From Zopfochytrium polystomum (Eukaryota; Chytridiomycota; Chytridiomycetes; Chytridiales; Chytridiaceae), in contig JAIVFJ010000076.1 in assembly GCA_025765615.1 (NCBI GenBank), positions 62,001 through 126,000 of the forward strand: a stretch of 64,000 bases of DNA, in the 5' to 3' direction. Of this stretch, positions 1-11,528 are shown piece after piece. How positions within the stretch are numbered: position 1 is the stretch's first letter; each line of letters begins with the position of its first letter. The notes beneath the pieces were generated by a model, which ran no database searches, was not told the DNA's origin, and saw nothing but the letters and a program-made list of their open reading frames with translations. Position numbers and translations under genes: made by a program.

Positions 1-3000
1 ACAGATGCACAGCAAACGCCTGTTTCTCAATAGCGTCCTCGACACGGCGATTACCAGTTTCTTTCCACTGGGCTGCCTCCTCCGCGTCAACATCTTCAAT
101 CCATACGCCAGTGATCCACTCGAGGGTACCCAAGATTGCGGAGACCATGGCGTCCAATGGGCCGACCGGTCCAGAGAAGTACTCAGCTTGCGCCCCGCCA
201 TCTCCTGCAGCCATTGTGGTAGACATATTTAGGCAGGCTTGAAGAATTGGGAACACGTCTGAACGTGTGAGCTTCGAGAGATTAATCGATGGATTAGGAA
301 CGCCAAGTGAAGATAGAAGTTGGTTGAGCAGCCGCGTGTCTACTTGATGAGAGTCGAGGAATCTACTCGAGCCGTCAGGCCAGAATTGAAGCTCTTGTGT
401 GGGATCCTCGTTCGCCAGAGCAATCATCAAGAACGCAGAGGTGAGGGTTAGCGCTGCGTACTTGCGGAGAGAGTGTGGAATGGTGCCCGCAAAGCGGGTA
501 CCCTCGATCAGGCGCAGCAACGATCGGATTGCGCGGTAAGGTTGGTTCAGAAGAATCTCGCCGGCGGCAATATTGATCGCCACCTCCGCTGTCTCACATT
601 CCAGGCGGATAACGTCACGGAGCAGACCAAGACCAAACTCCACGTACGGTTCCCCACAATGGAGGAGGTTTTCAGCTGGCTTCGCTTCCACTGCTGGTAC
701 TTGCAGGCCTGAATTGCGAAGGTTCATGAGTTCTGAAAGTCGAATGAGTAGCTCGGAGTAGCTGTTGTAAACGGGAGCAGTGTCAGGGCCTTCTGTGCTC
801 ATCACCTCCATCTCCCCTGATTCGTCTTCAATCTCGATACATGACAGAGGGAACGTGCCCTGCCAGTTGCCATCCCTTTTCTGGCCAAGAGCGCTAACTC
901 CATCTTCCATAACCATCACGACCGTAACAAGTTCTCCCACTTCCAATGCCATGTCCAAGTCCGAGTCGGATGCCCTGAAGTGAGGTCGCACGACACGGTA
1001 TATCCGGTCTGGATCGACGGCAACGTCTTCGGCCGTAACCAGCCGCATTTTTCGGCGCATCATGATACTCCGGCCCTTGCCCTTGCGCTGTGACGATTCT
1101 CCACCTTTGCCCTCGGTTGAGTCATCTCCGGAGCTCTCTTGATCTTCGTGAACTGCGCCAAGCGCCGCTGATATGACTGGATCTGAACCACGTACCCATT
1201 CAAGCGATCTAAGCGTTTTGCCAATTTCGATCCACAACGCCCCGAGGTTGGCCAACTCTCGTGCCTGAGCTTGGTGATCCTCGACTTGAAGGAAAAGCAT
1301 CGCAGAACGTGCATGGTGGGAGACAGCTGCAGCCAGACGGCCGCGCGAGTGATGGATGCCGCCCAGATTGGCCTCGATTGTTGCACGATAGGTTGTCTCA
1401 GGGTCCCCAATAGACGGACCGTGTACGGTAAGGAGGTCCAGTGCTCGTGTTTGGCAGCGGACGGCTTCGTCCATGTCACCAAGGGATGAGCAACACAGTC
1501 CACGATGTGTGTAAGCGCGGACAAGGAGGAGCACTGTGGTACGTTGCAGGTAGGTGAGTTTCTTGGAGCGTACTTTTTTAATGGTTGATCGTCGAGAAAG
1601 AGTGCTGTCTTTTGCAGAGGTTGGGGTTTGCTCGACATCCAAAACGGGGATCGGAATCTGCGCCAGGACGCTTTTGCAGAGGCTAATACAACCGTCGTAC
1701 CATTGTCCCGCAATGTCCACACGGCCAACCGCCAAATTTCCGTGTCCCAGACTAACCAGAAGTCGCATAAACCACACCACCACGGCCGGTCCTTGTGCAA
1801 GCGACCAGTCCGTGTTCGCTAATGCAGCGCCGGCTGTTCTCGCCCAGTTCGGGTCATTGACGAGTGAGTGGCGATCGACATTGACTCGATCTGAAGTCAA
1901 TGACGACTTTATAATACCAAGAGAAAGCGAGGAGGGGACATGTCGTGACGCCAAGGAAATGTAAGTGCAAGACTTTCGCCAAGCAAGGTCCAGGTACTGG
2001 ATCGATGCTTGGTATCGGCCCATCATGCGAGAGGCCCCTCCGATGTTACACAGCGCGTTCGCTTCCCGAATCAAATCTCCGGACCGTTCGGCCATTTGGT
2101 GGGCTTCTTGCCAGTGTGTCATAGCAGATTTTCCAGGGGAGGTGGACGGATTCGAGTAAGCCGTCAGTCCAGCATCCAAACATCGGTCGATCATGGTCGC
2201 AACTTGAGATATATTAATTTTGTTTGCGTTGTCGGCATTCCAGTCATACAAGGACTGAGAAACGAGGTTTAACTACAGCATGGTAGAAGAAGAGTGAACG
2301 AACCTTTGCGAAGCTTCCAGTCACTTCGTCCAAAAGCTGGGAACTCATCACCACGGAAGCGCCCTCCCAGACAAATGGAAGCTTGCTAAGGTTTACAACA
2401 TTCAGGGCGGACACGTCCTCTATCGCCTTTTCTTCGGGCATTTTGCCCCTGTTTTCCGATTCTTCACCAGCCTCTGTCCGCGAAACCGCCGCTCTCGCGG
2501 CTTTGACCAGATTTGCCCCGATTCCGCGGTCCAGGGAAGTCCTCAATCGCCTCGAGCACTCCTGCGCAAGATCGTTCGCCCACCGCTGACGCTTTGCCCA
2601 AAGTTTGACTTCTTTCGAAGCGCCCTCAGTGAAGGGCCTGGCTCCTGAAGAAATGGCCGAGCTCAAGCGGTCGACCGATGCCCTCCAGCTGAGTTTGAAC
2701 AGATTCGAAATCGTCTCGCCAAGAGCAAGCGCCTCCGCCCCGCCACGGGCGGCGTCATTTGCTGCCTCTGTTCTGGCAAACCTTGAATATTGTGATAAGA
2801 AGCGAGTAATTGGGTTTGTCAATAGCGCTTCAGTTCGAGCAGTTGACGGCACCGGCACTCTGCTATCGCCCAACCCACTCGAGACCCAAATGCCGGAAAT
2901 TGCCTCAGCGAGGTCTGCAGTCCCTGTGAATCCTGGAAAAGCGATAGTGAGGCATTCTTGAAGCGACGCTGCAACTGCAGACGACACGTCCCCAGACGGA

Positions 3001-6000
3001 TCTGCCTTAACGTCAGCCTCCTCATCAATGGTGCCCGAACGCCATGCAGCAAGTATCGAGTCCAGCACGTGCCCCTGAAGCCGAAACTTTGCCTTGGTGA
3101 GGGCATCTCCACGACCGAACCCGCCTTGCTGACTTAACACACTTGGAGTTGGCAGGCCACCAGCAACGACCGTGTTTCCACGAGATACGGGAGGTGAACT
3201 TGCTGCTGACGCCGGAAAGCTGGAGCGGATCCCCCTTGCCATCCGGGTGCGGACCTCCGCAACATGCAATCGAAGTTGGTCCTGGAGCCGATCGAGGAAG
3301 CAACGCATTCCATACTCAGTGCGAAGTCCAGGTTCTTCCCCAGTCATAATCTGCCATATTCGACCGATGAGACGGACGCTGATGGTTTGCCAAATGTTTT
3401 CGGCCTTCTCACGGAAATCAGTCGCACGTGAAGGATCTCGCGGAACGCCAGTAATTGCGGGTGACCCCATTGAGCCATCAAACAAGCGCGCTAGCTCCAA
3501 CGCTGCCTCCACAGCCACGATCGGAAGAGTGTCATCCTGAACACGGGAAATATTCGTGGCAAGACCTGCGTTCACTATGCCGCTGAGTACTTGAACACCT
3601 CGGACGGGGTCCCTCGCGACTGCGTGCTCCGCAGTTCCATAAAGCAAGTAGCGAGCAAAGGCAAGTATTGCGCCAGGTTCACCCAGATCTGCTGCTCTTG
3701 CGTAGTATGCCGCTGCGGAGTTGAGGTTACTCTCAACACAGTCACCAATTTCGAAAGCACGAGCCAGCTCCGTAAGTGCGGCTGGATGGCCACGAGCAGC
3801 GGCAAGACGGAGATGTCGTAAGGATTCCCGAGAATTGCCCGACACAGATACGGATGATGGTCGGTAGATGTGAGACAAACGCAGTGCGGCAGCAGCAGCA
3901 TAGACAGGGTTAACGCTTATACGTTCTCCAGAAGAAGGAGGCGGTATTGGGTGCTGCAGATTTTGTTCTGCGTCCGGTTCAGACTCCTCCGCTGCCGTGC
4001 GCCGGTCGGCTGGAACCTGCTGCTGTTCTTCCGCTTTCAAGTACAAAGCCAGTGCCTGAAGTCCGGTTGCAGCATGTTGCTCCTTTGACATACGCTGGGC
4101 AGCTGCGGCGCGAGCGCTTGCAAGCCTTGGCTCGATCCGAGGGCCTTCAACTGGTGGCGGGTTTCCAACTCCCAACTCAACATACCGTGCCATCAGATAG
4201 AAATCGTTTCTACCTGCAGCCTCTGCATAATTGGCCGCAGCTGGGATGATCGAGCCGGCCGACGCCGGACTATGACCCAAGTCGAAGCTAAGACCGACAT
4301 CCCTGAATGCAGCGAAAAATGCCCTGATGCTGGCACATCGAAGTTGGTAGTCAAGATCGCTCTGCGTTGCCGTCGACTGCAGCAAATTCCTGTGAGTATC
4401 TTCAAGAATCTGAGAAACTGCCTGGAGTTTGGACGTCTGGCTGCTGACAAAGGCAGATAATCCTTCAGCAAACGAGCCCAATCGCTTAACAGAAGTAAGT
4501 GTTTTCGCCGACTTCCTCTGATTAATTAGTTCTTCGATGAACTCCTCGAGGTCTTTCATTTCATTGAACGGTGAGCTCTGAGTTGTTGAGACATAGAACT
4601 GTTGGGAGGCTGATTCAAAGTAAGCAGGAGAATCTTGTTTAGTACGAAAGTGGCTCACGTGGAATGCCCAGCTCTTTCATAACCGCAGCTGCCCGATCCG
4701 TCCGCCACTGTCGATAATCCTGGGCTCCCACACTTTCCCACACATCATCCATTTTGTTTACGACAAGAATCGGAAAAAGTGAAGCGGCTAATGCGGTTTT
4801 CAGGCCGACGACTTCGTCATGCGAAAAAGTCACGAGGTTCTCGGGTGTAACAACCCCAACCAGAACATCAATGAGTTCTGCCTCAAGAATGTCCAAGTCA
4901 AGGAACGGATGAGCTGGATACACGGCAATAGGGTTGCTGAATCCGGTGGTTCCCGGAGGTGCATTGGATCCGAGAGGGTCGGAGGCTGAGGCGGACTGGG
5001 GATGGGATACTGCGGGTTCTGGCGAAACTGCGGAGACACTTACGACTATTGGATCGTTGACGTCAAGCCCAGAGAACCTAAACGTGCGCGACGGGCCAGA
5101 CGCGATTCTGGGGGGTGGATGGCGAGGCGTTGGGATGGGAATAGTGTCGAAAAACGTGACATTCTCAAGCTTGTTGAGTCGGTGCGAGACGACGACAACA
5201 TTGGCTGTTCTCTCTGCCGCGCCCCGCACCTGCGAGTTTTTTCGATTTGATTTTGTTGTTTTGTTTAGGTTGAGCGAAATTGTTAAATTCAATTGGCCGA
5301 TTGGCGGCAATAGGAAGACAGGCTGCACCTTGACCCGTTTGGAGCTGTAGAGGTGGGCATGCTTCGAGTGGACCAGGGCGTAGTGATGTGTTGTATCGGC
5401 GCCGCCCAAAAGATTCGGGCGGCCGATCAGGCGTCCGAGAATGGATGACTTGCCAACACCCTTTGTACCCACAACGGCGACGGCCAATTCCTGCCATGGC
5501 ATGCGCTCGCCAACAGCGAGGGTCATGGTTTTCATCCGGGTCACATCTGCGATCTGGGGATTGACGCCAAGACGATCAAGCCGTGCGGCGCGGTCCGACA
5601 GAAACTGCGTCTCGTCGCGAAGTCGAGAGAATTGTTGGGCATAGAGCCTGCGAAGCTCCTTGAGGGCGGCGCGGTCTGCCGCAAGAAGGTCTGCTGGGGA
5701 AGATGACGATGGGGAATGGGTTCGTTTGGAAGCGCCAAGGAACAGCTGCGACGTAGGAAATGTCGGGGTCGTGGAAATTGACAGCGACGAGGGAGCGGCG
5801 GCCGCCGCCGCAGCAGCCGCCGCAGAGGGATCGTGTACAAACTCGAGGTAGTCGACATCCGAGGGATCCCAGCGGGGAGCGCCAAGAACCGAGCTCTGAC
5901 GTTTAAGGATCGCCGAGGAGCGCTTTGACGGGGAAGTCGAGAAGCTGCCGGATCCCGTGACAGGCGAGGTCCCAGCGCCGCCGCCGCCGCCGCCCCCCCT

Positions 6001-6105
6001 TTCTGCCGCTGAGGCAGGGGAAGGAGTCGATGAGGACGATGACGGGCTGGAGCCGCTGCTGCTTGCGGCTGATGGGGCCATTGCCCCACTGCCCCCCAAG
6101 ACCAT
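1..6105 (-). CDS. Giant multidomain protein: P-loop GTPase - Sel1 repeats - TPR repeats - SH3 (3' end beyond window)
   Basis: Exons 4659-6105, 2304-4609 and 1-2254, with two 49-nt introns; the phases close and about 2,000 residues are in the window. The N-terminus is Ser/Ala/Pro-rich. A P-loop (GTKGVGKSS, near residue 210), a DTIP segment in the G3 position and NKMD (G4) mark a GTPase domain that looks dynamin-like. A helical region follows, then Sel1-type repeats (for example AAARGHPAALTELARAFEIG), then TPR-like helices in exon 3. Near forward position 850-1020 an SH3-like domain begins YRVVRPHF and contains a KRDGNWQGTFP segment. The frame is still open at base 1, so the C-terminus is missing. 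The start is the first ATG of the frame. The domain order suggests a membrane-associated signalling or scaffolding GTPase; that role is inference. Confidence 0.8.
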
Positions 6106-6688
6106 CGTCGGTTGCTCCTCCGCTGTTGCTGCTCCTCCACACCTTAACTTATTTTTGCTTGTTTTGGGTTTTAGTGTCCTTTTTCTTTATGTTCTTGATG
6201 GTTTGGATTTGAAAACATAAAAACAAGAAAAATGTAAAAATATTCCATTCGGCAGCAAATATTAATACTTTTTTTTTTTTGATCACCAGCAAAGACAGCC
6301 ACAGGAAAGACATCCACACCACTGTGGAAAGACAGCAATGGATGTGGACGTACCTAGCATTCTTGGGAAAAAGAGAGACATCGCTTTCAAATACTTACTT
6401 CTTACGAATAGCCTGCTAACTCCAATATACTACACCTTTGAGGAGCATACCACACCCCCACCAATGAATGGAGGAAAGTGACATTCATTCAGCACCCAAG
6501 AGCCGCCAGAACGACACATCAGACTCTCAATTTCCAGGATGGCTGTCCGCTGAAATACCGTAACTTTGAGAAGCATAGCGCACCACCAGCACTCACCTCG
6601 ATCGTAATAAGGAAAGAAACACCAAGAGCCGAGAAAACGGAAGAGATGTCCGAACTCAAAATCCCTCCAACAAGTAAGAAAAGGAAGG
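6106..6688. other. Divergent intergenic region
   Basis: This stretch lies between the starts of the minus-strand GTPase gene and the plus-strand CHZ-type gene. It contains T-rich tracts near 6265-6290. I see no further coding signal. Confidence 0.5.
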
Positions 6689-7577
6689 ATGTCTGACAAG
6701 GCAGCCAAGCTGGCTGCGCTGGCCGCGAAGCGCCAAGCTGAGGCGATGGCCAAAGAGTGAGTTCTCCCGCAGCAACACAATTAACGTCGCTGTCGCTGCC
6801 TGCAACCAAATCCCATGCATCTTCCTCAACACATTCCTCACCATTTCTTGAATGAGACTAATATCGCTCCTCACCGCAATAATTGAAAGGGCGAAGCTGC
6901 CTCCATCCAAACGACCCTCCTCAGCGGTTACTTCGTCTGCCCGTGCGCCTTCAGCCAAGGATATTAATCGCCGTGAGGAGGAATACCAGAAGCGTCTTTT
7001 GAAGGAAACGAAGGGCAAAAATCTGGATGAGTACGACGAGGATGACGGCTTCGTCGTGGGCAGCGACGTAGAGGAGGAAGACGAGGACGAGGAGGAAGAG
7101 GAAGAGTTTAAGCCCAAGAAAAAGAGCAAGTCCGGATCCTCGTCCAAAGGAAAGAAGAGACGGGGCAGCAGTGACGATGAAGACGATGACGATGAAGATG
7201 TCGAATCCGAAGACGACTCTGACGACGGCAGAAAGAAGAAAAAGAAAAGCTCCTCGAGTAAGAAGGAGAAGAAAAAGGAGAAGCGCCCCAAGAAAAAGTC
7301 AAAGCGAGATGACTCCGAGGATGAGGGAAGCGGTAAGCACCTAAGCTCGCATGCCATTATTGAATTTACGTTCCCTTGCGTCCATGGAACCAAGATGACG
7401 GCGATGACGATGATATTCTCCTGGAGATCGACACCAGCAAAATCATCACAACGGGACGACGTACTCGCGGGAAAAAAATTGATTACTCCCAGTTTGGGGT
7501 TCGTTCTGGTCACTCACACATTTGGAAGCTAACCAAATGATCCTCTCCCCCAGCCCGACGACGATGATGAAGACTAG
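6689..7577 (+). CDS. CHZ1: CHZ-motif histone chaperone (Chz1-like)
   Basis: Exons 6689-6756, 6890-7332, 7395-7498 and 7554-7577 sum to 639 nt (212 aa). The N-terminus is basic and Ala-rich. The middle alternates acidic runs with Lys/Ser-rich runs. Near the C-terminus is a CHZ-type motif containing EIDTSKI and GRRTRGKKIDY, followed by an acidic tail ending in DDDDED. In yeast Chz1 this motif binds H2A.Z-H2B dimers, so a nuclear histone-chaperone role is likely. The last intron has a GTTCGT donor and a GCTAAC branch site. A TAATAAAA polyadenylation-like signal follows the stop. The gene is convergent with the GRASP gene, with 43 bp between the stops. The acidic/basic middle alone would be uninformative; the call rests on the CHZ motif. 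Confidence 0.78.
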
Positions 7578-7620
7578 ATTTGTGCCTGTATTCATCGTGC
7601 TACACACTGTAATAAAAGGT

Positions 7621-9295
7621 CTAGTGGGCATGGCCATGGACACCATGTGAATGACTGCTGTGTGAATGTCTGGCATGTTGGTGGGAAGGCTCACCACCTC
7701 CCAAGACTGCCTGAGGTGCGAAAAGCTTCTCGGAGGCAACGCTGCTGCCAAACGGTAATGGCTCATTCAAGACGCTGCCGCTGCTTCCGTCTCGATGAAG
7801 CGATGCAGAGTGAGTCGCCTCAACTGATCCCGCGGGATAAACTGCCGAGATGTCGGAAGTCTCGTCCACTAGGCTGTGCCCGCCGAGTGAATGGCTGTGA
7901 CCGTCCTCATGACCGTGCGCGTGACTGCGATGCTCGTGCGAGGATTTTTCGCCTTCCCCATCGTGCGGGGCTGGCATTGCTGGGGCCGCTTGGCCTGCAA
8001 GGGGCTCGCGCTGGAGATTATTCATATCACCATGTTCGACGGTTAGCTGCTCATGGTGGTCACCGTGGGAGTGACCGTGATCATGAGCATGGGAATGACT
8101 ATGCTCTGTATCCGGCGAGAGACTGGAACGCCTGAACGCCGTGCTCCGGCTTAGCGGCCCAGGGGCTATAATCCGCATAACCGGACCAGACGGCTTTAGC
8201 TTTTCTGGGTCGCCGGTGGGAGGTGGCGGTGGCGTCGACAACGAAGCCGCCATTAGGGGACGATCTGCTGGTGCCCGACGGGGTATGCGATGGTGAGGAC
8301 CGTAACCAATGTCACAACCGATGCTGTATGTCGAAATAGAGATAAAGAGTGTGGGTCACGGTGTAAGGTAAAGATAAGGTCCTCACCTGCCACGACCGCC
8401 CCACTCTCTGGAGGGGTTCAACACAACTTCGCGGAAACAATCCAAAACGGAATTGTACACAACCAGCTTCACGCTTGCCCCAAGTCGACTCTCGATCAAG
8501 TCGAAAAGAGAATCTCGACTCGGCAAGGTCTCGTTAAGCGCGCCAATAATGTAGTCAGTCTCGGGGTAGAGTCCGGCGCGCTCTGCTGGGCTACCAGGTT
8601 TAACTTCCAGGATGTGCCAGACGTGCTCCACTGTTTCCGAAAATTCACAGAAGCGGACATGGCATCCAAGAGAGCCTGTTTCAGGGTCCGAGTTGAGGGA
8701 GGGTACAAGGTGAATATCTAAAGATATTCGCGTCAGTAGATGAGAGTGTTCTTCTTGGTGCCCAAACCTCGAACAGTCTCTGTTTTGACGTTCCAAACTT
8801 TTATATCCACGCCAACACCAGCGAGCCTCGCGACGGTTTGAGCAAGGACTGAACTGTCTTCTTCCTTTCACGAGTTGGAGTTAAGATACCAGCAGCTGAT
8901 CCTGAATAGCAATTGAATAATTTACCAGCCGACTTGAAAGAAGATGTTAGCTACGAATAGCTTCCACAGCACCTACAATCCGTTAACTTCAACGATAAAG
9001 TCGAAAAATGGCTCCAAGCCCCCTCTGAATGCTGGCGAATCCGGAACGACCTGCGAGGGGGTTTCAGAAAACTGGCATCCATCGGCTCCAATAACGCGAA
9101 GTGTGGCTTTGCAGTGGGAAAACGGTCTGTGCGCCTGACGACCGCCGAGAGCAACAGGAGTGGCACGGTTCTCCTCAATCTTTTTTGTACCTTCAGGACA
9201 TGATACCCAACCGGCAGTCTGAGGATCGACTGAAGCTGCGCGGTTTCTGATGTGGGGGGAGCATGGTAGCCATCGCGACTCTGCCCTTGGCCCAT
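7621..9295 (-). CDS. GRH1: GRASP55/65 (Grh1) Golgi reassembly stacking protein with His-rich tail
   Basis: Exons 9191-9295, 8977-9050, 8926-8932, 8768-8864, 8387-8717 and 7621-8323 sum to 1,317 nt (438 aa). Two GRASP-type PDZ domains are visible: the first has GLEPFFDFIVEVNG, the second has EHVWHILEVKPGSPAERAGL and ends GCDIGYGPHHRIP. The protein starts MGQGQS, so Gly2 could be N-myristoylated as in animal GRASPs. It would act on cis-Golgi membranes in stacking and unconventional secretion. Exon 3 is only 7 nt but is needed to keep frame and restores the conserved NGFRL segment. The C-terminal half is replaced by a Ser/Pro-rich tail with three His-rich clusters (for example HSHSHAHDHGHSHG). 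The gene is head-to-head with the p47 gene. Confidence 0.9.
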
Positions 9296-9360
9296 CCCCT
9301 CAAAATGGTGATTTCAAACTGTGCCCTGTCAGAAAAAATCTGACAAACAACACCTGCGAA
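9296..9360. promoter_or_regulatory. 65-bp bidirectional promoter between GRASP and p47 genes
   Basis: The two start codons (minus ATG at 9295, plus ATG at 9361) are separated by 65 bp, so both 5' leaders and the core promoters must overlap here or extend into the neighbouring gene. I see no clear TATA box. Shared regulation is inferred from the geometry. Confidence 0.6.
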
Positions 9361-11044
9361 ATGGACCAGTTCATCGAATTGACCGGCGCTTCGCAGAAGG
9401 AGGCCGAGTTCTACATGCAAGCTCACAAAGGCGATCTCCAGGTAAAGCGTTTTTGCCAGTGGTGTCCTTATCATCGCTACCTGTGTGATGCACCGAGCTT
9501 TATTGGCTCTGGATGCGGCAACTGTAGATTGTGGGGGCTGGTGGGTTCTCGTCTGAGACGCGTAATTCGTTCGAACACAGGAAGCACTTTCCGCCTTTTA
9601 CGAGGCCAGCGGGGAATCTGCCCCGTCTGGACCAGCCGCGCAATCACCGCAAGCAGCACAGCCCTCATCATCAAGCTCTTCGTCCTCAAGGGAGCCTTGG
9701 CCAGCATCATCATCCTCCTCCCGAGGGTGAGTTTAGAGCTCCTTCCAACGTCTCTTGAACAATTACTGTCGGTAGATCCAAGCTGCGAACGCTTGGGGAC
9801 CTCGGTGCCAATGACGATCACTCCGACAGTGAAGAGGAAGCGCAGAACTACTTTGCAGGCGGTGAAAAATCCGGTGTCATGATGCAAGGAGCGCCGAAGG
9901 ACAAGAAGCCTGTCGCCGCCGATCTGATTAAGGACATCCTGAACAAAGCGGCAAAGTTAGTGATGCATTCCCCACGCTTTGCACGTTAACTTCCGTTTCA
10001 CGAACTTAGAGCGGGCCCTCCGCAAGAAAAAGCGAAGAAGCCCACTTACACTGGGTCGGGTAAGCCAACCACTGCAGCATTAGAACTTTTGACACGACTT
10101 TTTGCAGGGCGAAGGCTTGGAGCGGAAGACGCTCCCGCCCCTCCTCCTGTTGCTGCGTCAGGACCTGCATCGCAAGAAGTCGTGAGTAGGAAAAATTATC
10201 TGGCCTTTCTTCAGATTAAACTCCACCACTACTTCAGGTCGAGAGAAGCCTTACATTCTGGAAGGACGGCTTCAGTATCGAAGATGGTCCGCTGATGCGG
10301 TACGATGACCCTGCCAACCAAGAGGTTTTAGCATCTATAAACTCTGGGTGAGTCCAATTTTACGCAGCGATGCAACTTTTATTTATTTTAACCACATTAT
10401 TTCTAGTCAAGGGCCAACCGCGCTATTCAACGTGACTCCCAACCAGCAAGTCGACGTGAAGATTTCACATCGTCTCAACGAAAATTATGTTCCTACGAAA
10501 AAACCAACTCCGGCCTTCAGTGGATCTGGACATCGGCTGGGCGTGTCCCTCCCCGACACACCCGCACCCTCAGGGGCTCCTCAACTAATTGGTGCTTACC
10601 CGGGATCTTCAAGTGTCACAGCCCAAGCTCCGGCGCCTGCTCTTTCTCCCTCGTTTGCCGTTGACATGAACCTTCCTGTGACGTCCATTCAAGTGAGACT
10701 GGCGGATGGCACCAGGTTTACTGGAATATCTGCAAGTCATTCATCCACTGACGTTTACATGGCTGCAAAAACCATGGCAGGCTGGTCGTGAAGATGAATC
10801 ATCACCATACTGTCGGTGATATCCGCAACTTTATCAACCAGTAGGTTTTCCTTCTTGGTGATGCTGTTTTGTTTCCCTCGCTAATGCCGTCTCGTTACTT
10901 CCCGAAATCAGCTCCCGACCTGGACAAGCAGGACAGCCTTTCGCATTGCAAGCGACCTTTCCGAATCGAACCCTTGAGGATGACAGTCTCACTGTCAAAG
11001 ATGCGGGTCTTTTGAATTCCGTTATCGTGCAGAAAAGGTCATGA
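9361..11044 (+). CDS. SHP1: p47/Shp1-type UBX cofactor of Cdc48/p97
   Basis: Nine exons (9361-9441, 9581-9726, 9776-9955, 10010-10059, 10108-10181, 10238-10347, 10407-10715, 10781-10840, 10912-11044) sum to 1,143 nt (380 aa). The N-terminal 27 residues ([20 protein letters not shown]) form a UBA-like start. [11 protein letters not shown] segment matches the p47 linker. The SEP domain reads [19 protein letters not shown]. The C-terminal UBX domain includes [20 protein letters not shown] and an FPNRTL segment. p47/Shp1 recruits Cdc48/p97 to ubiquitinated or SNARE substrates and is needed for Golgi and ER membrane reassembly. The neighbour is GRASP, another Golgi reassembly factor. Exon 7 reads on past the splice site in one frame, but only splicing at 10716-10780 restores the UBX core. 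Confidence 0.92.
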
Positions 11045-11528
11045 ACATGCAGTGCTATTTTTTTTTATACCTCAACTGAAGAACAGAAAGCTTATCATGA
11101 AGCGCCGCCCCATCAGTTGTGAGATTTCTTTGGCACTTTGATAGAGTTATCGTCCCCATTGGCAGTTTGTCGGATGGGAGAATAAGGGGTGTTCAAGCCT
11201 CGCCCGCTTGCGAAATTTAGGTTGTGAATTTTAGCTATTGGAAAGCGAAACTGGAGAACCTTGCCGTCATGGAGTTCCTCTTTCGTGCGCAGCCACAGTT
11301 CAAGACTGTGAAGCACTTCGTGAATGGAGCGCCCCACCGCTCCTGCGTCTCTCTTCAAATCTCGCTTTCGTGCTTCGTTTCTCTCTCATCTACTCGCTCT
11401 GCGTCTTCCTCTCTCTCCATGGTAAATGAAAACGCGTCCTTTATTCATAAATTGCAGTTACCGTGGGGCGGAGTAATGGGATAAATTGTAGTTAATATCT
11501 TACTTAATAATATACCGACCAGCTTGCA
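11045..11528. other. Convergent intergenic region
   Basis: This 484-bp stretch lies between the p47 stop and the RRM-protein stop. It contains 3' UTR sequence. No supported gene. Confidence 0.5.

Noticed and set aside
6430..6780. Minus-strand frame of 116 codons
   Set aside because: It runs through the promoter and antisense to exon 1 of the CHZ gene. No motif.
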